A stretch of DNA of 18,591 nt from UBA5314 sp964635975 (lineage in GTDB: Bacteria > Bacillota > Syntrophomonadia > Syntrophomonadales > Syntrophomonadaceae). Numbering within the stretch: the first letter of the stretch is position 1; each line of letters begins with the position of its first letter. Positions 1 to 7,020 of this stretch are shown piece by piece. The stretch spans positions 1 through 18,591 of the forward strand of contig CAZWPO010000039.1 in the NCBI GenBank assembly GCA_964635975.1, written 5' to 3'. The translations under genes and the position numbers were made by a program. The notes beneath the pieces were generated by a model, which worked only from the letters and a program-made list of their open reading frames with translations, ran no database searches and was not told the DNA's origin.

Positions 1-91
1 TGAATAATGGCAAAAACCTAAATCTGGTGTGTCCGTTTTATCGAGAAAGCCTCAAATACTACTAAGTAAAGCCTGATGGAGGATTATAATC

Positions 92-1693
92 TTGGAATCA
101 AGTAATAGTAGCGGAGAAAAATCACTTAGTAAGAACATTACGCCTTATCCCCCTGAGAAGAGAGGCTTTTACCTGGCTTGTTCGTTCTTCTTGATAATAT
201 TGATCACGCTCATTGGACAGCGCTTCGGCGGCTACCTGGGAACAACCAATATAGGAATGCTTTACCTTCTCCCGGTAATCCTTGCATCATCCCGGCTGGG
301 AGTACTTCCGTCCATAGTTGTCGGTTTGATCAGTGTACTGTCTTTCGACGTTTTTTTTGTCCCACCTGTCCTGCGGGTGACGGTTAATGATGCGAGATAT
401 CTGATTACTTTCGTGGTGTTCATGGGGGTGGCGGTTACAACCGGCAGTATGGCCGACCGCCTGCGTTTTAGAATGAAAGAAGCCATTCACAGGGAAACGA
501 TTACCCGGGCCCTATATGAATTAGCACGCGGGCTTTCGACAGTAAGCGATCTGGGAGAATTGGCCAAACAGGTGGTAAAACACGTGTCGGAATCAGCGAA
601 TGCAGAAGTTGCGCTATATCTTCCAGAAAAAGACGGGCGATTGAGGGTGGCTGCAGCCAGCAAGGCATTTAGCGACCTGGTGTTGGGGACCAATGAACTG
701 GCGGCTGCCCAATGGTCATTCAATCATGCCGGACGCAGCGGCATGGGGACAAAATCTTATGAAGGGGCCAAGGGCTTTTATCTGCCGGTTATAACCGAGG
801 AGAAGACCATCGGCGTCCTGGGTGTCAGGCCCCGCGACGAGCTGTTCACGCCTGAACAATTGAGTCTCCTGGAGGCATTGACCGGGCTTACCGCCCTGGC
901 GGTTGTGCGCCTTGAACTGGCAGCTGGAGTACAGGCTGTAAAAACGCTGGAAGACAGCGAAAGACTTCGATCAGCCCTGTTTAATTCTATTTCCCATGAT
1001 ATGAAAACACCGCTTGCTTCAATTATGGGCGCCATTACCAGTCTGCTAGACGATGGTGATCTCTATGACGCCGAACAAAAAAAGACCCTTTTAGAGGGGA
1101 TCAAAAAGGGCGCTCTGCGTATGAACCGCGTTATAGAGAATCTTTTAGATATGGCCCGGCTGGAGAGCGGGTTCATAAGGCTGCATACCGACTGGTATGA
1201 CATCCAGGACATTATTGGGGTGAGCCTCAGGGAGAGCCGGGAGGTACTGCAGGAACATGAAATCAAAGTGGAGCTGCCCGGTTCGACCAGGCTGATAAAA
1301 GTAGACTACGGTCTCATTGAGCAGGTAATAACCAACCTTCTGCATAATGCGGTCAAGTATTCTTCAGCGGGGAGCGAGATACTGGTGAGCGCCAGTGAAG
1401 ATGAAGATCAATTGCGGGTTTCGGTGGCTGATCGTGGCGAGGGCATCCCTGCCGGTGATGAAGAAAAGATATTTGATAAGTTTTATCGTCTGCAGTCCCC
1501 GGGGAGTGTAAGCGGTACCGGATTAGGACTATCCATCTGCCGGGGGATTATTGAAGCTCATGGCGGCCGGATATGGGCAGAAAATAGAAATGATGGCGGA
1601 AGCGTTGTGTCCTTCACGATGATGATAGATGCAGCTGCGCCCCGCTCCGGGGGAAGCTGGCAAGAGGATGATGATATTGACAGCAGGAGCTAG
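92..1693 (+). CDS. KdpD-like sensor histidine kinase, lacking the N-terminal KdpD/USP region
   Basis: Membrane sensor histidine kinase of 533 aa that should autophosphorylate and pass phosphate to the regulator encoded next. Residues about 25-120 form a DUF4118-type membrane block with four hydrophobic segments and the KdpD-typical FDVFFVPP stretch near 85-92. A GAF-like region (about 150-275) follows, then HisKA with SHDMKTPL and phospho-acceptor His302, an N box around Asn415, the G1 motif DRGEG at 447-451 and the G2 motif GTGLGL at 475-480. Start is TTG at 92, chosen for GGAGG at 78-82, 9 nt upstream. E. coli KdpD is about 890 aa; this protein lacks the whole cytoplasmic N-terminal ATP-binding and universal-stress-like half, so it probably senses by another route. 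It overlaps the response regulator start by about 26 nt, implying translational coupling. No kdpFABC genes are in view. The family call is firm; potassium as the signal is inferred from homology. Confidence 0.9.
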   Translation: MESSNSSGEKSLSKNITPYPPEKRGFYLACSFFLIILITLIGQRFGGYLGTTNIGMLYLLPVILASSRLGVLPSIVVGLISVLSFDVFFVPPVLRVTVNDARYLITFVVFMGVAVTTGSMADRLRFRMKEAIHRETITRALYELARGLSTVSDLGELAKQVVKHVSESANAEVALYLPEKDGRLRVAAASKAFSDLVLGTNELAAAQWSFNHAGRSGMGTKSYEGAKGFYLPVITEEKTIGVLGVRPRDELFTPEQLSLLEALTGLTALAVVRLELAAGVQAVKTLEDSERLRSALFNSISHDMKTPLASIMGAITSLLDDGDLYDAEQKKTLLEGIKKGALRMNRVIENLLDMARLESGFIRLHTDWYDIQDIIGVSLRESREVLQEHEIKVELPGSTRLIKVDYGLIEQVITNLLHNAVKYSSAGSEILVSASEDEDQLRVSVADRGEGIPAGDEEKIFDKFYRLQSPGSVSGTGLGLSICRGIIEAHGGRIWAENRNDGGSVVSFTMMIDAAAPRSGGSWQEDDDIDSRS

Positions 1694-2366
1694 GATACTG
1701 GTTATTGATGATGAACTGGAGATACGCAGGCTATTAAAGGTAGCCCTGACTGCGCATGGTTATGATTACCTGGAAGCTGCTAACGCAAAGGATGGTTTAT
1801 ATCAGGCTGCAACCGCCCGCCCGGATGTGGTGATACTTGACATGGGTCTGCCGGACATGGAAGGGTTAGCCGTGGTCGGCCAGATCCGGGAATGGAGTAA
1901 AACGCCGGTAATCATCCTTTCGGTTCGCGGACTGGAGAGCGATAAAGTAAAGGCCTTGGACCTTGGCGCTGACGACTACCTGACGAAACCATTTTCCGTC
2001 AGCGAACTATTGGCACGTATCCGGGTGGCGCTGCGTCACCAGGGCAATCAGAAAGATGAGCCAGTAATTCATATTGGAGATATTTTCATTGATCTTTCCC
2101 GCCGGCAGGTCAAGATAGCTGGAAGCGAGGTGCATCTCACCCCAACCGAGTATGACCTGTTAAAAATTTTGATCACCAACGCCGGCAAGGTGGTGACGCA
2201 CCGGCAAATCCTCTCAAGCATATGGGGAAACGAGGGGCAGGAGTACTCACAATATCTGCGGATATACATAAGCCAGTTGCGTAAAAAGATTGAAAGCGAT
2301 CCCAATCAACCCAAGTATATTTTGACGGAACCGGGCGTCGGCTATCGAATGGCGATTGTGGATTAG
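1668..2366 (+). CDS. kdpE: OmpR/PhoB-family response regulator, KdpE-like
   Basis: DNA-binding response regulator, 232 aa, expected partner of the preceding kinase. The receiver domain (about 8-120) has the acidic pair Asp14/Asp15, phosphorylation site Asp58 in VILDMGLPD, a switch Ser near 85 and Lys107 in TKPF. A winged-helix OmpR-type DNA-binding domain (about 130-228) contains LTPTEYDLLK and ends with GVGYRM. Length and spacing match KdpE. The start is uncertain: ATG 1668, ATG 1671 and TTG 1677 are all in frame and inside the kinase gene. AAGAGG at 1662-1667 suits TTG 1677 best, while a G-rich stretch at 1649-1656 suits ATG 1668. An ATG at 1629 is also open but would add 13 residues before the receiver. 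Its usual target, the kdpFABC promoter, is not in this window. The KdpE name rests on pairing with a KdpD-like kinase and on overall similarity. Confidence 0.88.
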   Translation: MMILTAGARILVIDDELEIRRLLKVALTAHGYDYLEAANAKDGLYQAATARPDVVILDMGLPDMEGLAVVGQIREWSKTPVIILSVRGLESDKVKALDLGADDYLTKPFSVSELLARIRVALRHQGNQKDEPVIHIGDIFIDLSRRQVKIAGSEVHLTPTEYDLLKILITNAGKVVTHRQILSSIWGNEGQEYSQYLRIYISQLRKKIESDPNQPKYILTEPGVGYRMAIVD

Positions 2367-2375
2367 TCAGGTTGC

Positions 2376-3296
2376 TTACATGACATCGCCGCCGAATAGT
2401 CGGGACTCGGCATCCAGGTACTCCTCCATGGTCATGGCTCTGCTGACATCAGGCATGTTCACTGGCTGGCCGTAATCAAAACGGTCCTCCCTGGTGCTAT
2501 CCTGCAGTTCATAAACATACTTCATGCTGTGGCCCTGTGAATCCGGCATCGGGATATCGACGTAAAATTTCACAGTAAACTGGGATTCCTGATGAATTTC
2601 CAGGCCGCTGGCTTTGTCTATCCAAACTTTGCCGCTGCCGGATACCCGCTGGCTTTTTCGCACCTGTTCCCAGATCGACTTGCCGGTCTCGGCTTCGACT
2701 TCCGAAAGCGCTAGTTGTTCCTCAACCAGTTTTTCCAGGAGGGGTTCAAAAAATTCCGGCCGGTAGCTGAAAAACACTACCTTGCAGTCTTTGCCGCCCA
2801 TTGTTTCATCCGCCAGCATAGACAGATCTATGTCTTCGAATATGTCCTCATCACTTTTGCCTATGGATTCAAAGAATTGGGACGGGGTGGGTTCGTCGCT
2901 TTTTATCCAGACCCCGGTGGGTGCTTTGAGATAGATGAAATCCTTGCTGGTCACTTTCTCATAATTGTCCCATTCTACCATGCTTTTACCGGCGGTAGGA
3001 GGTATGCCGCTACGGATATGTTCATATTTTTGCGCGGATTGATAATCCCTGCAGCCTTCGCTTTCTTCATAGCTTATATCACATGATTGATAGCTTTTTC
3101 CCCAGGAATAGAGCATGGAGTTTATCACTTGAATCGTCCTGGACTGCTTAAATTTGAGAGTATTCTGCTCGGAGGCCGCATTCCAGGCCTGGGTCATCAA
3201 CTCCGAAGCGGATTGGCTGGCCGCTTCGGCCATGCATACGGAGGGTAGTAACAGCATTAAAACAGCCAATATTAAAACAATTAAGTTCCTCTTCAG
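2376..3296 (-). CDS. Secreted protein of unknown function, probable CTG start
   Basis: Predicted exported protein of 306 aa. Read from CTG at 3296, the N-terminus is a classic signal peptide: Lys-Arg-Asn, a long Leu/Ile/Val core, then PSVCMAEA before a likely cleavage near residues 23-26. The Cys lacks a proper lipobox (PSVC), so a lipoprotein is unlikely. The mature part is polar, with many aromatic residues and no recognised catalytic motif; its size and composition resemble LolA/LppX-like beta-sheet carrier proteins, but that is a guess. Start choice: an in-frame TAG lies immediately upstream of CTG 3296, and GGAGG at 3305-3309 is 8 nt away. The next usable start, TTG 3269, has no ribosome binding site at normal distance and would remove the basic n-region. 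The gene follows the 62-residue membrane gene on the same strand after 59 nt and converges on the response regulator with a 9-nt gap. Confidence 0.75.
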   Translation of the reverse strand: MKRNLIVLILAVLMLLLPSVCMAEAASQSASELMTQAWNAASEQNTLKFKQSRTIQVINSMLYSWGKSYQSCDISYEESEGCRDYQSAQKYEHIRSGIPPTAGKSMVEWDNYEKVTSKDFIYLKAPTGVWIKSDEPTPSQFFESIGKSDEDIFEDIDLSMLADETMGGKDCKVVFFSYRPEFFEPLLEKLVEEQLALSEVEAETGKSIWEQVRKSQRVSGSGKVWIDKASGLEIHQESQFTVKFYVDIPMPDSQGHSMKYVYELQDSTREDRFDYGQPVNMPDVSRAMTMEEYLDAESRLFGGDVM

Positions 3297-3355
3297 CTAA
3301 GACGCCTCCCAATATAATTATCCCGGTGCGAGCCGCTGCAGTGTACCATCAGCCT

Positions 3356-3544
3356 TTACATATTCAGGTAGCCAAGCAGGTTATAAATCAGAAAGGCAGG
3401 CCATAGCAAGGCCTTGAAGAAGCCCGCCACATAAGCTGTGATGGTGGTGGCATGCTGAAAATAATAAATGAGCGCGCCAACAAAGGCCAGACCATACACT
3501 CCGCTGGATACATGCTGCGGCGAAGCTTTGCGATATTCGCTCAT
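3356..3544 (-). CDS. Small membrane protein, 62 aa
   Basis: Small protein with a polar start (MSEYRKASPQHVSSGVYG) followed by hydrophobic segments at about residues 17-30 and 35-60, so one or two membrane helices. A G-rich Shine-Dalgarno stretch lies about 10 nt upstream of ATG 3544. I believe similar short proteins with a 'PQHVSSGVYG' opening and a hydrophobic 'KALLWPAFLIYNLL'-type end occur in other bacteria, but from memory only and without a known function. It lies upstream of the secreted protein on the same strand with a 59-nt gap, so the two may be co-transcribed. An extended -10 sequence is found 55 nt upstream of the start. Confidence 0.65.
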   Translation of the reverse strand: MSEYRKASPQHVSSGVYGLAFVGALIYYFQHATTITAYVAGFFKALLWPAFLIYNLLGYLNM

Positions 3545-3598
3545 GGTTAGGAGCCCCCTTTAGTCAGCCTTTAGCAGCTCATTGATCCATATGCCCAA

Positions 3599-3607
3599 AG
3601 TATAACA
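3599..3607 (-). promoter_or_regulatory. Extended -10 promoter element for the 62-aa membrane gene
   Basis: On the minus strand this reads TGTTATACT, an extended -10 (TGn plus a 5/6 match to TATAAT). It would start RNA near 3592 and leave a leader of about 48 nt before ATG 3544. No good -35 is present at the normal distance, which is tolerated for extended -10 promoters. The remaining intergenic DNA up to 3785 holds only a 7-bp inverted repeat at 3749-3755/3767-3773 without a U-tract. Confidence 0.4.
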
Positions 3608-3785
3608 TATCGTCAAGCTGAGTAGCAGTTATGAGTAAATAGGGGAAGACATTCGGATTCTAATATAGAGACGATGAGCGATTGCTTTCTGGATTTCTTC
3701 CGGCCGTCGAACCTGTATCTCGGGAAAGGAAACACTGGGAGCCCCTGTTTTTCAGGCAGAGCAGCACTGAAAATCCTCCTCCTTT

Positions 3786-4940
3786 TTAGCGGCTGGCCAA
3801 AAAAGTTTCGAGACGGTTCAATCCTTCCCTGATATTTTCCAGAGAGTTGGCATAGGAGAGGCGAATGTAGCCTTCACAGTTAATCCCAAAATCAATGCCC
3901 GGGGTTACCGCAACTTTTGCTTTTTCCAGTATCTCAAACGCAAAAGAGTAGGAGTCATCAGTATACTTTTTAACGTTGGCCAGGGCATAGAAAGCCCCGC
4001 TGGGGTCATGGCGGGTAGCGATACCCATCTGTTTGAGGCGCTGCAATAGATAAAGGCGTCTTTCGTTATAGATATCAAGCATTTTGCTTACCTCTCCCGA
4101 GCAGTCGCGAAGGGCGGCAATTCCGCCTTCCTGGGCGAAAGAAGATGCACAGATAAAGAGGTTTTGCTGCATTATCTGCATGGAGCGTATATACTCCCGG
4201 GGGGCTATCACATAACCCAGGCGCCATCCGGTCATGGCATAAAGTTTGGAGAAGCCGTTGACGACAAAGGCCCGGTCGGTGTATTCCAGGATGCTGTGTT
4301 CCTCTCCTTCGTATATAAGGCCGTTATATATTTCATCTGATATGATCATCTGATTCAAATCCGCCAGCGCTTTCAGGTCGTAGGCATTCAGGACAACGCC
4401 CGTGGGATTGGCGGGTGAGTTTATCATAACTGCCCGGGTGAGAGTGTTGACATTTCTTTTTATGTCTTCCGGGCGGTATTTGAAGCCGTCTTCCTCGCTT
4501 ATAGGTATAAAGACCGGATGACCGTCTACGAATCGGATGAAATTGGGGTAGCAAGCGTAGTAGGGATCGGGCAGAATGATCTCTTCACCTTTTTCAAGCA
4601 ATACCGAGAAGACCAGGAGCATTCCTGGTGATGTCCCCGATGTTATTATTATCTGCTCAGGGGATATCTGAACCCGGTACTTTTTCCAGTAGTGCCTGGC
4701 AATTTCCTCCCGCAGGCTCAGCTTGCCCAGGCTGTGGGTGTAGTGAGTGTCATCATCTTTAATGGCGCGCAGGGCTGCCTGTTTAATCGGTTCCGGAGTG
4801 GGAAAGTCGGGCTCGCCCACTTCAAGATGTACGATATCTTCTCCTTGAGCCATCATGGCCTGGGCTTTTTCCAAAACCTCCATGACGATAAACGGAGACA
4901 ACTGGGCGGCTCGCGAAGAAGATAAAATATTTTTCATCAT
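3786..4940 (-). CDS. PLP-dependent class I/II aminotransferase
   Basis: Cytoplasmic fold-type I aminotransferase of 384 aa, moving an amino group between an amino acid and a 2-oxo acid. All hallmark residues are visible: Asn178 in SPANPTG, Asp202 and Tyr205 in SDEIYNG (PLP ring contacts), Lys232 in GFSKLYAMTGWRLG (Schiff base), Arg240 (phosphate) and Arg360 in YIRLSYA (substrate carboxylate). Length is typical for the aspartate/alanine aminotransferase subgroup (AspC/PatA/AlaT-like). Substrate cannot be read from the sequence and no pathway gene sits beside it. ATG codons at 4940 and 4937 are both possible; AGGGG centred near 4946 is better spaced for 4937. The gene stands alone, divergent from the four-helix membrane gene. 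Family is certain; specificity is unknown. Confidence 0.93.
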   Translation of the reverse strand: MMKNILSSSRAAQLSPFIVMEVLEKAQAMMAQGEDIVHLEVGEPDFPTPEPIKQAALRAIKDDDTHYTHSLGKLSLREEIARHYWKKYRVQISPEQIIITSGTSPGMLLVFSVLLEKGEEIILPDPYYACYPNFIRFVDGHPVFIPISEEDGFKYRPEDIKRNVNTLTRAVMINSPANPTGVVLNAYDLKALADLNQMIISDEIYNGLIYEGEEHSILEYTDRAFVVNGFSKLYAMTGWRLGYVIAPREYIRSMQIMQQNLFICASSFAQEGGIAALRDCSGEVSKMLDIYNERRLYLLQRLKQMGIATRHDPSGAFYALANVKKYTDDSYSFAFEILEKAKVAVTPGIDFGINCEGYIRLSYANSLENIREGLNRLETFLASR

Positions 4941-4966
4941 AGATCCCCTATCTTTGATTTCTTATT

Positions 4967-4995
4967 ATTTTATAAAAGGGTGGCAGGAAAGTCCA
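4967..4995 (-). promoter_or_regulatory. Possible sigma-A promoter for the aminotransferase
   Basis: Minus-strand TGGACT (4995-4990, 4/6 match to TTGACA) and TAAAAT (4972-4967, 5/6 match to TATAAT) are separated by exactly 17 nt. Transcription would begin around 4960, about 20 nt before the start codon. The -35 match is modest, so this is a candidate only. Confidence 0.35.
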
Positions 4996-5120
4996 CTTGC
5001 TTGAATATGCGATTATAAACATTATTCCGGCGTATAGTTCAATTGTATTTACAAATTGGGGGGCGAGGCGATTCATGACTCTTTCTGGTACCAATTTGCC
5101 AGTGTTAGCCTGGGTATATG

Positions 5121-5166
5121 CAAAGGAAGCAAAGGGACGTTCCTTTTGCTTCCCCTTGCTTCTTTG
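5121..5166. repeat. Stem-loop with two competing right arms (GGGACGTTCC core)
   Basis: The left arm GGAAGCAAAGG (5125-5135) pairs with CCTTTTGCTTCC (5142-5153) with one bulge and a 6-nt loop GACGTT. The longer left segment from 5121 can instead pair, with two bulges, with CCCCTTGCTTCTTTG (5152-5166). No U-tract follows, so it is not a standard terminator. It lies about 70-110 nt upstream of the four-helix membrane gene. The core resembles short dispersed palindromes seen in many clostridial genomes; that comparison is from memory. Confidence 0.5.
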
Positions 5167-5234
5167 TATATTATCCCGCTATAGAATTGCATATAATTTG
5201 ATAGTTTAGAAATTTCGCAATGGAGGGGTTTAAT

Positions 5235-5615
5235 ATGAACGCTTTCTTTGTAACTGTATTCCTGGCGATCTCAGGAGTTGTGGGTGCTCTTATGTCGTCT
5301 CTAATGCTCACAGCTTCATTTCTGCTGGGAACAGGTGATGTATACTATGATCTGAGCGCCATCGGCATATCGATAACAGCATTGATCGGTTCGATTATGA
5401 TCATAGTATTTGCGGTACGCTTGAATGCGGAACGGACAAAGAAAACCGAGCTGACCTGTCTGGCCCTGGCGGCAGTGTTCGCGGGTCTGTCATATTTGCT
5501 GTCATCCCTTCCCAATGCCATGTGTTCGGGGCTCTTTGCCTTGTCCTGCATCTTTTGCCTCTTCTACAAAGATAAAGTCGAGGTTAAGGCGGAAGAACCA
5601 GATTGCCCCTCTTAA
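5235..5615 (+). CDS. Four-helix integral membrane protein, unknown function
   Basis: Hydrophobic protein of 126 aa with four predicted membrane helices at about residues 3-30, 41-63, 72-91 and 93-113, and a short acidic C-terminal tail. No family motif is recognised. Start ATG 5235 is preferred over the upstream in-frame ATG 5220 because GGAGGGG at 5222-5228 is correctly placed for it and would otherwise lie inside the coding region. A TATAAT sequence at 5192-5197 could be a -10 element but has no convincing -35. The last 32 nt overlap the 3' end of dinB on the other strand, so the two transcripts would be antisense to each other there. The gene stands alone and its function cannot be guessed from neighbours. 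Confidence 0.7.
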   Translation: MNAFFVTVFLAISGVVGALMSSLMLTASFLLGTGDVYYDLSAIGISITALIGSIMIIVFAVRLNAERTKKTELTCLALAAVFAGLSYLLSSLPNAMCSGLFALSCIFCLFYKDKVEVKAEEPDCPS

Positions 5616-6765
5616 TGGCATTGGAGCCAAAACGGCTGCGGAGCGAATCCATAAGCTGGTCTAGATCCCGGCCCTTGGCATTGTCATCAAAAAGGTTTCC
5701 CTGTTCCAGAGCGGTATCCTCACTGGCAAGTTTGCTCAAAGAAAGCCCCAGCAGGCGGAGTGAGGGTACCCCGGTGTAGGAATTCCTGAATATTTCACAA
5801 GCCGCCTGCCCGATCACCAGGTCAGCATGACTGGCAGGGATGGTGCGGCTCCTGGTTAGGGTCTTGAAATCATTATGGCGTAGTTTTACGGTAACAGTTG
5901 AGCAGGAGAGATGGTTCTTGCGCAACCGCCCGCACAATTCTGCTGCGAATGTAGTTATAAGGTTCTCCAGATAATTCATATCATTGATATCTTCTGGGAA
6001 GGTTATCTCACGGCCAATTGATTTCCGCTCCTGTGCGGGTTCGACCGCGCGGAAGTCCAAACCGCGGGACAGCTCCCAGTAGTGCCTGCCGCTAATGCCT
6101 AATTTTTCTTCCAGCCAGCCTTCGGGAAGGGCCTGAATATCTCCGATAGTGTTTAGGCCCAGGCGGTGCAGGGTCTGTTTGCCTTTTTCACCCACTCCCC
6201 AGATCCGGGTGACGGGAAGCGGCTTCAGGATGTCCAGGGCTTCTTCAGAGCTGATAACATATAAGCCGTCTGGCTTGCCGAGATCAGAGGCCAGTTTGGC
6301 CAGGAATTTGTTATAGGATATACCCACTGAAATGGTGAGTCCCAGCCGAGTTTTAATTTGAGTTTTGATCTGGCGCCCTATTTCTTCAGCATTCCCAAAC
6401 AGGGCTTCGGTTCCGCTCGCATCCAAAAAGGCTTCATCTATAGAGAGCGGCTCCATCAGCGGGGTAAACTGTGATAATATGGCAAAGACCCGCTTTGACA
6501 ATTCCGCGTAGCGCTGCATCCTCACCGGCAGGTATACTCCATGCGGGCAGAGCCTTCTTGCACGGGCCATGGGCATAGCGGAGTGAATTCCAAAAGCCCG
6601 AGCTTCATAGCTGCAGGTGGAAACAACTCCCCGGGACTCTGCCGCGCCGCCAACGATTACCGGTTTGCCTAGTAATGTGGGATTATCCAGCTGCTCAACG
6701 GATGCAAAAAAAGCATCCAGATCGCAGTGAATTATATGGTTGGAATCTAGATGCTGACCTGCCAT
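5584..6765 (-). CDS. dinB: DNA polymerase IV (Y-family, translesion)
   Basis: Error-prone Y-family polymerase, 393 aa, bypassing damaged template bases. Palm/finger motifs are intact: HCDLDAFFASVEQ with metal ligand Asp15 and likely steric-gate Phe20, and SIDEAFLD with catalytic Asp110/Glu111. Also visible are VGISYNKFLAKLASDLGKP (about 147-165), a helix-hairpin-helix thumb region (IWGVGEKGKQTLHRLGL, about 188-204) and the little-finger domain after about 245. A clamp-binding-like motif QGNLF occurs at 355-359, internal rather than at the extreme C-terminus. Start ATG 6765 is chosen because GGAGG (6773-6777) sits 7 nt upstream; the frame stays open to 6831 but encodes unconserved sequence. 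No LexA box was seen in the 96 nt upstream. It is downstream of the antiporter and Cys-pair genes on the same strand, so read-through is possible. Confidence 0.96.
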   Translation of the reverse strand: MAGQHLDSNHIIHCDLDAFFASVEQLDNPTLLGKPVIVGGAAESRGVVSTCSYEARAFGIHSAMPMARARRLCPHGVYLPVRMQRYAELSKRVFAILSQFTPLMEPLSIDEAFLDASGTEALFGNAEEIGRQIKTQIKTRLGLTISVGISYNKFLAKLASDLGKPDGLYVISSEEALDILKPLPVTRIWGVGEKGKQTLHRLGLNTIGDIQALPEGWLEEKLGISGRHYWELSRGLDFRAVEPAQERKSIGREITFPEDINDMNYLENLITTFAAELCGRLRKNHLSCSTVTVKLRHNDFKTLTRSRTIPASHADLVIGQAACEIFRNSYTGVPSLRLLGLSLSKLASEDTALEQGNLFDDNAKGRDLDQLMDSLRSRFGSNAIKRGNLVLPP

Positions 6766-6861
6766 GATCAGACCTCCTGAGGCATAAGCCCATAGCTTAT
6801 TCTTTAATAATAGCAGAGCCGCGACAAGCAAAAACAGGTTGATGGCAGAAGAATAGCGGAT

Positions 6862-7020
6862 TTAATTCTTCCTGCAGTCTTTTTGGGCGGGGATCCTGGC
6901 AGAGCAGAACTTGCAGCGGGTGCCCTCGCGAGCGGCCCGGGCGGTAGTGGTCTGTACGCGTCTACACTTCGGGCATTTCACCTGGCGGAATAAGGCCGGC
7001 AGCATAAAAAATGGGTTCAT
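6862..7020 (-). CDS. Small Cys-pair (zinc-ribbon-like) protein, 52 aa, coupled to the antiporter
   Basis: Short gene encoding 52 aa, beginning MNPFFMLPALFRQVKCPKC. Two CxxC pairs, CPKC (16-19) and CKFC (36-39), form a plausible minimal zinc knuckle; the rest is strongly basic and a further Cys sits at 49. Its ATG (7020-7018) overlaps the TGA of the antiporter gene (7019-7017) in the ATGA arrangement. An AAGGAGGT ribosome binding site lies inside the antiporter coding region (GGAGG at 7028-7032, 7 nt upstream). This is strong evidence for a real, translationally coupled gene. The function is unknown: it could be a small RNA- or DNA-binding or metal-binding accessory of the antiporter operon, or an unrelated housekeeping gene carried along. 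Confidence 0.8.
   Translation of the reverse strand: MNPFFMLPALFRQVKCPKCRRVQTTTARAAREGTRCKFCSARIPAQKDCRKN

Noticed and set aside
3220..3240. Lipoprotein signal in the secreted protein
   Set aside because: The sequence before the Cys is PSV, not a lipobox; an ordinary signal peptidase site after CMA or AEA fits better.
3660..3767. 35-codon frame (minus) starting GTG after AGGAGG, just behind the aminotransferase gene
   Set aside because: The ribosome binding site is good, but the protein is polar, low in information and overlaps a 7-bp inverted repeat; insufficient evidence for a gene.
4997..5209. Open frame of 70 codons on the plus strand
   Set aside because: No ribosome binding site, unlikely composition, and it spans the aminotransferase promoter region and the stem-loop.
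6766..6861. LexA/SOS box before dinB
   Set aside because: No CGAAC-n4-GTTCG-like sequence in the 96-nt gap.
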